The notes beneath the pieces were generated by a model, which did not search any database, was not told the DNA's origin, and saw only the letters and a list, made by a program, of their open reading frames with translations. Both the position numbers and the translations under genes were made by a program. A stretch of DNA of 64,000 bases from Phycisphaeraceae bacterium (GTDB taxonomy: Bacteria; Planctomycetota; Phycisphaerae; Phycisphaerales; Phycisphaeraceae), in contig PBAS01000054.1 of the NCBI GenBank assembly GCA_002716625.1, positions 1 through 64,000 on the forward strand, written 5' to 3'. Of this stretch, positions 8,928 through 18,722 are shown piece by piece. Position 1 is the first letter of the stretch, and each line of letters begins with the position of its first letter.

Positions 8928-11900
8928 TTGAGCCTCAGCGCTTTTGGAATCCGCAAGCCTGTTCCCATCAACCTTTTGGTGATCGCAGCCATTATTGCGG
9001 GTATCTGGTCTGCACAATCACTGCGCCGTGAGTTTTTCCCAGAGACCCATCCTGAATCGGCACAAGTCACGTTGCGCTATCCAGGCGCTATTCCCACCGA
9101 GATAGAAGAGAGCCTGGTCGTAAAAGTGGAAAGCAAATTGTCTGATCTTGACGAAGTCGATGAACTCATCAGTACAGTGGCTGAAGGTGGTGGTGGCATT
9201 GTAGTCAAGTTCAGGGAGGGAATTGGTGATATCGAAGAAGCCGTCGATGAAATTGAACGCGCGATTGATTCCCTCACAGATCTTCCTGATGAAGCGGAAA
9301 CGATTGATGTCCAGGAACTCGATGTCAAAATTCCTGTTATCCGCCTTACTCTCTTCGGCCCTGCCGAGGAACAGGTTCTTAAACGGACCAGCCGCGCGAT
9401 TCGCGATGAACTTCAGACACTAAATGGGATGGGTGATATCAGTATTTTTGGCGTACGGGATTATGAAATTCGCGTCGATGTACGCCCCTCCGCATTGGTT
9501 GAACACGGGCTGAGCCTACTCCAAATTCGCAATTCGATAAGCACATGGATGACCGAGCTCCCCGGTGGAACGGTACGTAGCCGCGATGGAAATGTAAGTG
9601 TCCGCACCAAGGGTGTTCTCGAAAGATCACAAGCAATTGGACAGATCATCCTGAAATCCACGCCAGCGGGTCAAGTACTTCGCGTCTCTGATATTGCCAA
9701 TGTCTCTGATTCCTTCGTGGATCAAGACCTAACACTCCACTACCAAGGCCAGCCTGCCACAACATTAACGATCCATAAAGTTACTGGTCAGGATATCGTA
9801 AATATTGCAGGCATGGTCCGTGCCTATGCAGATGGGCGTAGCGGCCGCCCTTATGAACGAACATTCAAGGATGTCTTTTTTCAAACCAAGCGTGCCAAAG
9901 CGTATGAACTTGGTGCCCAGTCACCGAATCCTCTTCCCGATGATTTACAGTTGCAAACCAACTCAGACTTTGCCCGCTTTGTTGAAGGCCGGTTGCACCT
10001 GTTGGTCAAAAACGCCACCTATGGTGCCATCCTTGTATTCGCAACATTACTGATCTTTTTGAACTGGCGTGTGGCCAAGTGGGTTGCTGTGGGTTTATTT
10101 ATTGCCCTCTGTGGAACCCTCATGCTCATGCTGATCACTGATGTCACTCTTAATCTGCTTACCATGTTTGGTTTGATTGTTGTTCTTGGCTTACTGGTTG
10201 ATGATGCAATCGTCATTTCAGAAAACATCCAAACACACTACGAATCTGGCGAACCGCCGCTAACTGCCGCAGTGCGTGGTGCTGAACAAGTGACATGGCC
10301 CGTGGTCGCCACCGTGCTAACCAGCATTGTCGCCTTTTTGCCATTGCGTTTTATTCGAGGTCATATTGGTGATCTGCTCGGCGCATTGCCGATGGTCGTG
10401 ACCTGTGCATTGTTGATGAGCCTGATCGAGTCACTGCTCATATTGCCGAGCCATATGGGGCATAGCCTTGGGAACAGAGTAAAAAGAAGAAACGGGCGTC
10501 TAAGGTCCCTGATGAACCGATTTGAACGTGCTCGGGACAACCTTCTCTTTAACCATATCGTACCCTCCTACGGAAAGCTGCTGTCGCTTATGCTTCACCA
10601 TCGATACATCAGTATATCCACAGCGGTGGCGGTATTGATGATCTCCATTGGCCTGATGGTCGGTGGCCGTGTGCCTTACACTTTCTTAACGGCCTCGGAT
10701 AGCGAAACATTTATTGTTGACCTGCGAATGCCGATCGGTACACCAATTGATAAAACCCGCCAACTTGCAGCGATGATTGAAAACGCGGCTCATACACAAC
10801 CTGAAACCAAGAATGTTGCCACAATAGTCGGCCAGCGAGCAAATATCGATACCGGTGCCAATGAAGCATTAAGATCTCATATTGCGCAAATATTTGTTGA
10901 GTTGAAACCGGTTGAACACCGAGAACGCGAATCATCCCAGGTCATCTCATCTGTGCGCCAGCAACTAACCGGCAACCTTGATGACGCCGAACGTGTCCTG
11001 TTTACGGAACTTTCGGGCGGACCAACCCAAAGTGATATCACACTCCAAGTCCGTGGTGTTGAAGAAGACCAGATGGTGGCGCTAGTGAGGCGCATCAAAC
11101 ATGAGCTTAGCCTATTCCGGGACATCCACGACATCTATGATGACCATAGCCTTGGCCAACAGGAACTTTCAATCACCCTCAAACCCGGTGCCGCAGCACT
11201 GGGACTATCAACCACTGATGTTGCCCAGCAGGTGCGAGGTGCTCTACACGGACTAAATGCCCATGTCTTTACCAGCGAAGGCGAAGACATCGACGTACGT
11301 GTCCGCTTGGCCGAATCAAGCCGGCGTAATCTTTACGAAATTGAAAACCTCTGGATCACCGCCCCCAACGACACATCGATGGGCCTAAAAGCATCTGGCC
11401 AACCTGTAGGTTTGAAGAGTATACCGCTGAACCAGATCGCAACAATCCAGAATGGCTTAACCTATTCGACCATCAAAAGAATCAATCGCCAACGAGCCAT
11501 CACAGTCACAGCAGATTGTGAACCTGGAGTCAGCCCCGAGGCAATCGTAACCAAGCTACCTCTTGATGAATTGCGTCGCGAGTACCCGAATATCGAGATC
11601 AATCTCGGCGGACGACAACAGCAGCAAATGGACGCATTCAAATCATTGCCGTACGGGTTTGCCGCGGCACTGGTCATGATCTACATCATCCTTGCGTGGC
11701 TTTTCAGCAGCTATACCCAACCCCTCGCGGTAATGCTAGTAATCCCATTCGGACTCATTGGCGTATTCTGGGGCCACTTTTTTCTCGGCTACGATCTAAC
11801 ATTTCTCAGCCTGATTGGTTTCGTGGCACTCAGCGGTATTGTGGTTAATGACTCACTGATCTTGGTCAACTACTACAATACACGCCGCGCGAAGGGGCAT

Positions 11901-12200
11901 GACATCAGAGCAAGCCTGCTCCAAGCTGGATGCCGCCGCTTTCGGCCGATTCTCCTGACCACCATCACGACTGTCTTGGGACTAACACCCCTTATGCTCG
12001 AGCAATCATTTCAGGCCAAGTTCCTGATCCCCATGGCCATCTCCATTTCTTTTGGCCTCGTCGGTGCCACCGGGCTTATCCTTCTGGTATTGCCTTGCGT
12101 TATCTTGATTATGGATGACCTCAAACACGTGGCTCATGGCATGTGGTTCGGCGATTTTCAATCTTCTATCTCATCACCATCCACACCAAAAACATCCTAG
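8928..12200 (+). CDS. RND family efflux permease (AcrB/MMPL-like, HAE family)
   Basis: This 1090-residue protein is an inner-membrane, proton-driven RND exporter. TM1 lies at 14-30 and is followed by a large periplasmic loop. A TM cluster near 365-520 contains the proton-relay motif GLLVDDAIVISENI, where the two Asp match the AcrB pair. A second periplasmic loop and a C-terminal TM bundle with GIVVNDSLILVNY follow. The start is probably TTG 8928, since the nearby ATG 8923 is followed at once by a stop. The gene is translationally close to the adaptor gene upstream. The substrate cannot be told from sequence. Confidence 0.93.
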   Translation: MSLSAFGIRKPVPINLLVIAAIIAGIWSAQSLRREFFPETHPESAQVTLRYPGAIPTEIEESLVVKVESKLSDLDEVDELISTVAEGGGGIVVKFREGIGDIEEAVDEIERAIDSLTDLPDEAETIDVQELDVKIPVIRLTLFGPAEEQVLKRTSRAIRDELQTLNGMGDISIFGVRDYEIRVDVRPSALVEHGLSLLQIRNSISTWMTELPGGTVRSRDGNVSVRTKGVLERSQAIGQIILKSTPAGQVLRVSDIANVSDSFVDQDLTLHYQGQPATTLTIHKVTGQDIVNIAGMVRAYADGRSGRPYERTFKDVFFQTKRAKAYELGAQSPNPLPDDLQLQTNSDFARFVEGRLHLLVKNATYGAILVFATLLIFLNWRVAKWVAVGLFIALCGTLMLMLITDVTLNLLTMFGLIVVLGLLVDDAIVISENIQTHYESGEPPLTAAVRGAEQVTWPVVATVLTSIVAFLPLRFIRGHIGDLLGALPMVVTCALLMSLIESLLILPSHMGHSLGNRVKRRNGRLRSLMNRFERARDNLLFNHIVPSYGKLLSLMLHHRYISISTAVAVLMISIGLMVGGRVPYTFLTASDSETFIVDLRMPIGTPIDKTRQLAAMIENAAHTQPETKNVATIVGQRANIDTGANEALRSHIAQIFVELKPVEHRERESSQVISSVRQQLTGNLDDAERVLFTELSGGPTQSDITLQVRGVEEDQMVALVRRIKHELSLFRDIHDIYDDHSLGQQELSITLKPGAAALGLSTTDVAQQVRGALHGLNAHVFTSEGEDIDVRVRLAESSRRNLYEIENLWITAPNDTSMGLKASGQPVGLKSIPLNQIATIQNGLTYSTIKRINRQRAITVTADCEPGVSPEAIVTKLPLDELRREYPNIEINLGGRQQQQMDAFKSLPYGFAAALVMIYIILAWLFSSYTQPLAVMLVIPFGLIGVFWGHFFLGYDLTFLSLIGFVALSGIVVNDSLILVNYYNTRRAKGHDIRASLLQAGCRRFRPILLTTITTVLGLTPLMLEQSFQAKFLIPMAISISFGLVGATGLILLVLPCVILIMDDLKHVAHGMWFGDFQSSISSPSTPKTS

Positions 12201-12391
12201 CGCAGTTGCAAGTGAAACACACATTAAAAGCAGTACATTCAGATCACCAAATACCTTGGATACCGGAATACCGGAATGAATCACCCGCCGTAGATGGTGG
12301 TCATGTAGCACCCACACTGTTACAATAGCATGCGGTCAATAACATCACTGTCAATCAAATAAAATAAAGACAAACAGGAGAATTGAATCCG

Positions 12392-13273
12392 ATGCCGCCC
12401 TTTTCATTATCTTCGGAGAACATTGAACAATACCAAGTTGACGGCTACACGGTAGTTCCATCTTTATTTGAAGAAGGCGAGTTGGCAACAGTAGATCAAT
12501 GTATTCGCGACCTGACCAAAACGGCAATCGATTCAGGTGAACCAGACAAGATCATGGAGTTAGAGCCCAATCCAGTCAATGGCGAGCAGGTTCCACGTCG
12601 CATCTACAATCCATTTCAACAGCATGAATGCTTTCATAACTTGGCAACTGATGATCGCGTGCTGGACCGCATTGAATCTCTCATTGGTCCGGATATTGAG
12701 TTTCACCACAGCAAACTTAACATGAAACCGGCAAAGGTCGGATCAGTGGTCGAATGGCACCAAGATATCGCATACTTTCCACACACTAATGATGATTTAG
12801 TCACCACCTTGATTTATCTGGACGATGCCACAGAACACAACGGCTGCCTCCAGGTCATGCCGAGACACCACACGCATTTCTTCAAACATGAACTCGAAGA
12901 TGGATCGTTTGCCGGCATGATCACTGAACCAATTGATGATGGTCGATTCGGTAAAGCTGTCTCACTGCCCGCGCCAGCGGGAAGTATCATTTTTATGCAC
13001 TGTCGAACCCCTCATTCTTCACTACCTAATAAATCCAACTATCCAAGGCGTACACTGATCTTTGAGTATCGTGCCGCTGATGCTTTTCCAATTCATTTCG
13101 GTGGATATACGGGTAATCTCGAAAAACTCACCTGCCAATTGCGAGGTAAACCTGCGCGATTTGCCCGCATGAGCGGCCCTCCACCGCTTATTCCCCAAAT
13201 GCCAACCGGTGAACCCAAGTCGCTCTATGTACTCCAGAACGAGGCGAAAGCAAAACAAAACGCAACGAATTAA
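12392..13273 (+). CDS. Phytanoyl-CoA dioxygenase (PhyH) family Fe(II)/2-oxoglutarate oxygenase
   Basis: The 293-residue product has the PhyH jelly-roll fold signature. The iron-binding facial triad is visible as H123-x-D125 (in EWHQD) and the distal H208 (in CRTPHSSLPN). The Arg pair of YPRRTLIFEY, 20 or so residues later, would bind 2-oxoglutarate. The N-terminal segment SSENIEQYQVDGYTVVP is typical of the family. An AGGAG site (12376-12380) favours ATG 12392 over an in-frame TTG at 12383. PhyH members in planctomycetes act on many small molecules, and the substrate here is unknown. The neighbours (sulfatase, YhcH) hint at carbohydrate-linked metabolism, but the genes are not in one tight operon. 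Confidence 0.9.
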   Translation: MPPFSLSSENIEQYQVDGYTVVPSLFEEGELATVDQCIRDLTKTAIDSGEPDKIMELEPNPVNGEQVPRRIYNPFQQHECFHNLATDDRVLDRIESLIGPDIEFHHSKLNMKPAKVGSVVEWHQDIAYFPHTNDDLVTTLIYLDDATEHNGCLQVMPRHHTHFFKHELEDGSFAGMITEPIDDGRFGKAVSLPAPAGSIIFMHCRTPHSSLPNKSNYPRRTLIFEYRAADAFPIHFGGYTGNLEKLTCQLRGKPARFARMSGPPPLIPQMPTGEPKSLYVLQNEAKAKQNATN

Positions 13274-13759
13274 ATGTGTCAACGGGTCGCCAACAAAAGA
13301 TATGGGCTGAAGAGCCGTATTGGTGCATTCGCCAAATAAAATATTTGCATATACAAATAATCCAGTCCCCGTTTACAACATGGGACCATCACCCACTCAT
13401 CTGCCGTACTCCTGAACCAGCAACTCTAGCAATGCCACGGCCTTGTCTGAATCTGGCTGTTCGATACCAGCACCCACTTCGCTGACAAGCTGCCTTGCCT
13501 CACGTAGCTCAGGCGCCAATACGCCAACTGGTGAACACGAACGGCATGATGAATGCCAATGAAGCCTTTGGAGAACATCCAGATCATCGCAGGGGTGGGT
13601 GCAACCTCGGCAAGTATCGCTAGCGATGATCACAATAATGTCTTGACGTACTGTTGGTCATGATGGCCAGATCCAGCCGCTTGCTTGCCGATCTGACGAA
13701 ACGGTTGTCTTCTATCGGAAGATCTTCGGGACAACTACCGACAGACCACGCGTCTTCTA
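13274..13759. other. Intergenic region with possible decayed coding sequence
   Basis: This 486-base gap follows the PhyH gene and lies downstream of the minus-strand unknown gene. The only hint of coding is a minus-strand frame at 13397-13650, listed separately at low confidence. I see no RNA gene and no clear terminator. Confidence 0.4.
13397..13650 (-). pseudogene. Possible decayed fragment of a glycosyltransferase-like gene
   Basis: A minus-strand frame of about 85 codons ends in a stretch PVGVLAPELREARQLV-x-EVGAGIEQPDSDKAVALLELL. This loosely resembles the C-terminal nucleotide-sugar binding region of GT4 glycosyltransferases (P.V....G..ELV..G.G..V...D...LA..L..LL). The N-terminal half is rich in Cys and His and does not fit that family, and there is no ribosome site. 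It may be a remnant or simply a chance open frame. Confidence 0.2.
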
Positions 13760-14674
13760 TCAGGACTCGATATTACATGCCCGTCGTTCAGTACCCAATT
13801 GATCGTCCACCACCTGCACCATGCCATGGTGAAATCGCACTTGAAACCCTGCCGGGTCGTCGCCTAATCCAAAGTAGGTGATGTGATCCCCTTGATTGCA
13901 CGTGGTTTTTCCATCTGGAACATCCGCGAAATAGGTACCACAGATTATTTCGGTATCACGCTCATGCCGGTTGATTGTCACACAAGGAACCACCAGAAAC
14001 ATGGTGGGTGTAACAGGTGAATAATCCTGAACATCCAAAACAACCTTTCGGGCTTGGATTCGCGCCGACACAATCGCGGCCAACAATGGGCGATAGGCAG
14101 GATCTACACAAGACTTGTCGAGCAGAACGCCAACGCGATCAATCCCTTCAATCGAAAAAGCCGTCCGAAGCTCTTCCACATAGGGATCGTGGCAACCATC
14201 CAATAGATGATGTAATGCGCCACAGCAATGGGAATCAACCCCATACCGTTTCCATATTCCAAACCTGCAGAATCTGCCATCACCGTACTTTACAATCGCC
14301 GCGGAACAATCTTCGTCGTCCACATACTCACAAGATACATGAGCGTTCACCTTAACAACCATCAGCTTGGATTGATGGCCCGCCCGTGATGACACAAAAT
14401 GAGATTCCGCGAGTTGTACTGCACCCCACTCATAGCGACCCCCGAGATTAGCCAGCCGGAAGGCTGATTGCTTGGCAAACTTCAGCGGTGGAAGCAAGTA
14501 TTGTACAAAACCCTGGTGAAAGGCCTCTGCACATTCTCGCTCTGCCTCGTCTGCGCAGGTCAAATGGAGTGCCCCGACATCGCAAACACCGAGCGTCCGG
14601 GCAAATTGATGGAGAATATCACTAACCTCATCAAGTGACTTCTCATATCCTACTGATGCTTGAAGCTGGTCCAT
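13760..14674 (-). CDS. Protein of unknown function
   Basis: I do not recognise this 304-residue protein. It has no signal peptide, no transmembrane segment and no Walker motif. The composition is balanced, with 10 or more Cys and His residues scattered through the middle (CEYVDDEDC, HCCGALHHLLDGCHD), which could bind metal but form no known zinc pattern. The C-terminal half is rich in beta-strand-like segments (KVVLDVQDYS, TMFLVVPCVTI). The frame opens at a TTG, and ATG 14674 is the more likely start. It is divergent from the sulfatase gene, with about 150 bases between them. Codon use looks like that of its neighbours, so it is probably a real gene. Confidence 0.65.
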   Translation of the reverse strand: MDQLQASVGYEKSLDEVSDILHQFARTLGVCDVGALHLTCADEAERECAEAFHQGFVQYLLPPLKFAKQSAFRLANLGGRYEWGAVQLAESHFVSSRAGHQSKLMVVKVNAHVSCEYVDDEDCSAAIVKYGDGRFCRFGIWKRYGVDSHCCGALHHLLDGCHDPYVEELRTAFSIEGIDRVGVLLDKSCVDPAYRPLLAAIVSARIQARKVVLDVQDYSPVTPTMFLVVPCVTINRHERDTEIICGTYFADVPDGKTTCNQGDHITYFGLGDDPAGFQVRFHHGMVQVVDDQLGTERRACNIES

Positions 14675-14824
14675 GTCTATTATCCACAATTCAAAATGCA
14701 ACGGACATTGTAACGGCGTTTACTCAGTATATTGTCTTTGGTGTCTTGTATTGGCAGTCAGGATCATCCTTTGTCACCATTACTAGACTGTTGGGGTATC
14801 TCGTGGTTATAAAGACCATTCACC

Positions 14825-16183
14825 ATGCCAGGCAAGCCTAATATCCTGCTGATCTGCACTGATCAACAGTCGATGCAAGCCATGAGCGCCTATGGCAATC
14901 GACACCTACACACACCACACATGGACTCAATTGCGGCCAACGGTGTGCGTTTCGAAAGATCGTACTGCGCCTCACCGGTGTGTAGTCCCTCACGTGCAGC
15001 CATCGTGACCGGACGCATGCCACATGAAATAAACACCAATTACATCGGTGAAGAAGGGTTAAAACCATCAACACCCACGATAGGGCAGATTCTCCGTTCG
15101 CCCCTCAAGCAGGGTGATCGCTACAACACCGCCTGGGTAGGCAAATGGCACTTATCTCAGCATTTTGCCGGATCCACAGCTGGTAACACACCTGGATTCG
15201 AACCACTGGCGATTAGCCCAGTGATTGATCAACATCATTGGAACAACTTCAACAATGCCCCATCCTTGCATCTGGGGACCTGTACAGATGAACCCGTTGC
15301 GGACCAAGCCATTGCATTTTTGCGTCGCCACCATACAAGGCCATTTTTCCTGGCGGCCGGTTTCCAAAATCCACATGACATCTGCTACTGGATCAGAAAT
15401 CCCCGCAATGAACCGATTGGCGACAATTTATCGCTGCCAGCCAACTTTGAACGAGATTCCCATGAACCACAATTCATCACCTGGTGCCGACTACGTTCAT
15501 ACTACGGAGGCGAGAATGAATGCACCAAAACATGGGGTGAACAGCAATGGCTCAGCTATCTGTATGCTTACTACCGATTAACCGAACAGGTGGATGCCGC
15601 CATTGGACGGGTACTGCATGAACTGAATGAACTTGGACTCAAAGAAAATACACTGATCATCTTCACCAGTGATCATGGTGAAGGCATGGCGGCCCACCAA
15701 CTTGTGGTCAAACTGATGTTGTACGAGGAAGTCGCCACCGTACCATTGATTCTAAGCTGGAAAGGCGTAATACCATCGGGCTTGGTAGACCAAAAACATC
15801 TGGCCAGTGGCATCGACATCCTACCAACCCTGTGTGACTATGCTGATATCAAACCACAGGAAACACTTACGGGGATGAGCCTTCGCCCGCTGATCGAGGA
15901 CCCTAAACTGGATGGACGAGATTTTCTTGTTACCGAACTAGCACCAGACCCACGGCAGCCCGATCTTCTGGGACGGATGGTTCGGTCAGAGCGGTATAAG
16001 TACATTGTCTTTTCTCACGGTGAAAATCCTGAGATGTTATTTGACATGCATGAAGATCCAGGCGAAATACATAATCTGGCCTCAGACAAAGAACTGACGG
16101 ATCAAATCGCCCACCACCGAAAATGTCTACAGCAATGGATTCGTCAGACGAAAGATTACTTTACGATACCAAGCATGTTCTAA
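14825..16183 (+). CDS. Sulfatase (type I, formylglycine-dependent)
   Basis: The 452-residue product is a type I arylsulfatase-family hydrolase. The catalytic signature C-S-P-S-R (53-57), followed by AAIVTGRMP, marks C53 as the residue turned into formylglycine by a maturase. Metal ligands of the family are visible as D13-Q14 in LLICTDQQS and D283-H284 in IFTSDHGEG. The C-terminal subdomain contains SERYKYIVF and LFDMHEDPGEIHNLA, which are diagnostic. No signal peptide is evident from this start, so it is either cytoplasmic or has an upstream start I cannot support. Sulfatases of this kind desulfate algal polysaccharides in marine planctomycetes. The exact substrate is not predictable here. 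Confidence 0.95.
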   Translation: MPGKPNILLICTDQQSMQAMSAYGNRHLHTPHMDSIAANGVRFERSYCASPVCSPSRAAIVTGRMPHEINTNYIGEEGLKPSTPTIGQILRSPLKQGDRYNTAWVGKWHLSQHFAGSTAGNTPGFEPLAISPVIDQHHWNNFNNAPSLHLGTCTDEPVADQAIAFLRRHHTRPFFLAAGFQNPHDICYWIRNPRNEPIGDNLSLPANFERDSHEPQFITWCRLRSYYGGENECTKTWGEQQWLSYLYAYYRLTEQVDAAIGRVLHELNELGLKENTLIIFTSDHGEGMAAHQLVVKLMLYEEVATVPLILSWKGVIPSGLVDQKHLASGIDILPTLCDYADIKPQETLTGMSLRPLIEDPKLDGRDFLVTELAPDPRQPDLLGRMVRSERYKYIVFSHGENPEMLFDMHEDPGEIHNLASDKELTDQIAHHRKCLQQWIRQTKDYFTIPSMF

Positions 16184-16494
16184 ATCAAGACAATGCAGAA
16201 CTACTGACATGAAAAATTGCTCTAGCCACAACGGGACCAGATGACTGGCGAGAAATAGAGGACTCGTGATGCGAAGAACGGCATGCCTTGCTGAAATATA
16301 ACCTCCATTACTACCGCGACTTGCCCACTGGATAGCGGGGAAAAGTCCATTGCAATCTTGGTACCATATGCTGGTATGCGCCCCTACTTCTTTTAAAGCG
16401 GGGAAAAAATTTTTTCGCAGCTGCTTGCGATTCCTTAACCAGGCATTTAAAAGTAGATGTACCTAATGCCACCCCTAAACACCGGAGACGGGCC
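16184..16494. other. Intergenic region upstream of the YhcH-family gene
   Basis: This 311-base gap contains an 11-base direct repeat, AGCGGGGAAAA, at 16334-16344 and 16397-16407, 63 bases apart. It also has an A/T tract followed by a small stem TCGCA-gctgct-TGCGA near 16409-16424. These could be regulatory sites for the downstream gene. No coding signal is convincing. Confidence 0.4.
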
Positions 16495-16956
16495 ATGATC
16501 ATTGACCATATCAAGAATGCAGAAAACTATTACAACATGGGGGACAAGCTCGCATCAGCATTGCGATGGCTCAAGGACAATGACGCCACCGCAATGGACA
16601 CGGGTAAATACCCAATTCAGGGCGAACAGATTTACGCCATGGTCCAGAGATATAAACCACGAGACCGCAGCAAGCGGCAATGGGAGGCCCACCAGGAATT
16701 CTTCGATGTCCAATACGTCGCATCGGGAATAGAGGACTTTGGCTACTGCCATATTGACAAACTCAAGGTGGCTACGCCCTACGATGCCAAGATCGACGCC
16801 GTCATGCTTGATGGTGAAGGCAATTTCATGTCGGCCACGTCAGGCACCTTCTTGATCTTAGCACCCCAAGACGCTCATATGCCGGGTATTGAACCGCTCA
16901 TCGGTAAAACCTGCGATGAAGTGGTTAAAGTCGTCATCAAGGTGGCTGTTAACTGA
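16495..16956 (+). CDS. YhcH/YjgK/YiaL (NanQ-type) family protein
   Basis: The 153-residue protein has the cupin-like DUF386 fold shared by YhcH, YjgK and YiaL. Characterised members include NanQ, an anomerase for N-acetylneuraminate, and the beta subunit associated with evolved beta-galactosidase. The family motifs KYPIQGEQIYAMVQRY, EAHQEFFDVQYVASG and FLILAPQDAHMPG are all present; the His and Glu residues in the last two bind metal in known structures. Length is normal. GGAGACGG precedes the ATG. With the sulfatase upstream and the small lipoprotein downstream it suggests processing of sugars from sulfated or acidic glycans, but the substrate is not known. Confidence 0.92.
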   Translation: MIIDHIKNAENYYNMGDKLASALRWLKDNDATAMDTGKYPIQGEQIYAMVQRYKPRDRSKRQWEAHQEFFDVQYVASGIEDFGYCHIDKLKVATPYDAKIDAVMLDGEGNFMSATSGTFLILAPQDAHMPGIEPLIGKTCDEVVKVVIKVAVN

Positions 16957-17028
16957 TTCTTTACAAATGCTGCTCATATGGGAAGCATTATCAACACGTT
17001 TGCCCTGCCAATTACAGGTTGGATGATC

Positions 17029-17370
17029 ATGACATCTCGATTCACCTCGAGCTTGCTAATTGTCATGATCCTGATCTCATGTGCACCTTCAACCCATCAA
17101 GGTGGATTCAACTCACCTGACCCCGCAACCAAACTCCACGCCATTCATCAGGCAGGCGAGACCCACGATACCACAGCAACCACGAGCCTCGTCGAGCAAC
17201 TTGACAGCGATGATCCCGCAATTCGAATGATGTCCATCCAGGCGTTGGAACGTATCACCGGCACACGTTTGAACTATAATCCTTATGCTCCCGCAATAGA
17301 TCGGCAAAAGGCTATTCACCACTGGGTTGCCTACGTACAGGAAAACACACCAATACCACCTAAACATTAA
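17029..17370 (+). CDS. Small HEAT-repeat-like lipoprotein
   Basis: From ATG 17029 this gives 113 residues: a lipoprotein signal with hydrophobic core SSLLIVMILIS and a Cys right after it (LISC lipobox), then a single HEAT-like helical pair (ATTSLVEQLDSDDPAIRMMSIQALERITG). The C-terminus has ID..KAI.HWVAYV, common to small planctomycete HEAT lipoproteins. Upstream ATGs at 16978 and 17023 are also in frame; AGG lies 10 bases before 17029. It probably sits on the periplasmic face of a membrane. Function is unknown. Confidence 0.7.
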   Translation: MTSRFTSSLLIVMILISCAPSTHQGGFNSPDPATKLHAIHQAGETHDTTATTSLVEQLDSDDPAIRMMSIQALERITGTRLNYNPYAPAIDRQKAIHHWVAYVQENTPIPPKH

Positions 17371-17841
17371 GCCCCAATACAAAATGTGGCAGGTCTCCGT
17401 ACCCATTCAATCTGTTGACGAGAAGGATTGCCGCTTAATGTACCCTGATTCATCTCCCCGATTCGCCTGATGTTATTGCATTTTTGAAAACTACATTCTT
17501 TCCGCATTCATGATGTGCAAGAGATTAATATTCCGCTTTATCCATCTGATCAATACTGTTGCAGTCATTGCAGTTGCATTTCCACTGATTAATATTAATC
17601 CAACTGATTATCTCGTGTGAATCTGCCCTAAAACAGTGGGCTCCAGCATATCATCTCAATACGAAGTCGACCTGTCCTGCCATTGCATACCATGTGTCAT
17701 TCGACAAGACCATGCCGGTCAACTGATGTCCGGCATTTACTGAATAACAATCCCTTCCAAGCGTTGAAATGCCGCATTGGCTAAAATAGAGATTGGGAAC
17801 TACTTCCAAGGCCGACCTTCGCCACTGCGAGGATATAAGCG
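17371..17841. other. AT-rich intergenic region before the kinase/STAS genes
   Basis: This 471-base gap has no convincing gene. It is richer in A and T than its surroundings and contains GATTAATATT twice (about 17523 and 17588), the second inside the palindrome ATTAATATTAAT. Promoter elements for the downstream kinase/STAS/MlaE genes are likely here but I cannot place them with confidence. Confidence 0.4.
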
Positions 17842-18288
17842 ATGGATGTGCAACCTGACCTCGACATGCGTATTCTGAGCAAGCCGCACTGTATCTCCGC
17901 GGTAAAATCGGCCATTGAGGCGATGGCGCTGGCAATGGGCATGAAGGAAAATGACGGTGCTGACACAGCTCTAGCAGTGCACGAGGCATTGGCTAATGTA
18001 ATTAAACATGGATATGGCAATAAACCTGATCAGCCAATTCAAATCAGGGTGTCATACCAGACCTATCAAGGGCGTAAGGCCATACAGGTAGTCATTGAGG
18101 ATGAGTCAAATCAGATCAATCTAAATGAGATCAAGAGCAGGTCACTCGAAGAAGTTCGTCCCGGCGGTTTGGGGGTTCATATTATCCAGCGCATAATGGA
18201 TCAGGTCGAATACAGTCACCGGGGAACGGGATCCGGTTTGCGCCTTACAATATCCAAGTTCATAGATCCACATCCGCCTAGGGAATGA
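17842..18288 (+). CDS. Anti-sigma-factor-type serine kinase (RsbW/SpoIIAB-like, GHKL ATPase)
   Basis: The 148-residue product is a stand-alone HATPase_c domain of the RsbW type. The N box is visible as AVHEALANVIKHGYG, with the catalytic Glu and Mg-binding Asn. The G1 box appears as VIEDESNQI, and a G2-type glycine motif as RPGGLGVHIIQRIMD. A final strand GSGLRLTISKF completes the fold. Such kinases phosphorylate a STAS-domain antagonist and release or capture a sigma factor or other target. The STAS gene starts 25 bases downstream, which fits a partner-switching pair. No sigma factor is encoded near them. Confidence 0.92.
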   Translation: MDVQPDLDMRILSKPHCISAVKSAIEAMALAMGMKENDGADTALAVHEALANVIKHGYGNKPDQPIQIRVSYQTYQGRKAIQVVIEDESNQINLNEIKSRSLEEVRPGGLGVHIIQRIMDQVEYSHRGTGSGLRLTISKFIDPHPPRE

Positions 18289-18313
18289 TCGCTCTTAAAG
18301 TGAAAGACAAACC

Positions 18314-18658
18314 ATGGCTGAAGCATGCGTCATCAGCAATTCACAAAAACTTGAGGACGGCCTGGCTGTTAGCATTGGTGGCGAGATCGACCTTATCCGC
18401 TCACCACAATTAAGGACCGAGCTGGCGGAAATACTAGACACCGGATTGGAACGACTGGTGATCGACCTCACTGCAGTTCCTTTCATGGATAGCTCCGGTG
18501 TAGCCACACTTATTGAAGCACTCCAGACGCAACGACGAACCGATCGTAAACTTATACTGTGTGGTCTTCAATCAAAGGTAAAAAGCATCTTTGAGATTTC
18601 TCGACTGGATATGGTTTTCACGATCACTGAAGATCTGAACACGGCCCTAGAAATTTGA
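18314..18658 (+). CDS. STAS-domain anti-sigma factor antagonist
   Basis: The 114-residue product is a single STAS domain of the SpoIIAA/RsbV type. The phosphorylation loop is FMDSSGVATLIEAL (57-70), with the target Ser in DSSG, and the C-terminal strand-helix LCGLQSKVKSIFEISRLD is typical. It follows the RsbW-like kinase and precedes an MlaE-family permease by about 65 bases. MlaB, a STAS protein, is part of the Mla lipid transporter in proteobacteria, so a role in that complex is also possible. The intact DSSG loop and the adjacent kinase argue for partner switching. Confidence 0.92.
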   Translation: MAEACVISNSQKLEDGLAVSIGGEIDLIRSPQLRTELAEILDTGLERLVIDLTAVPFMDSSGVATLIEALQTQRRTDRKLILCGLQSKVKSIFEISRLDMVFTITEDLNTALEI

Positions 18659-18722
18659 TGACCCTCAGCCACCAGCAGGATATCCAAAATACAAACTGAC
18701 ATCGCATCAGAAGTGGTAGTTA

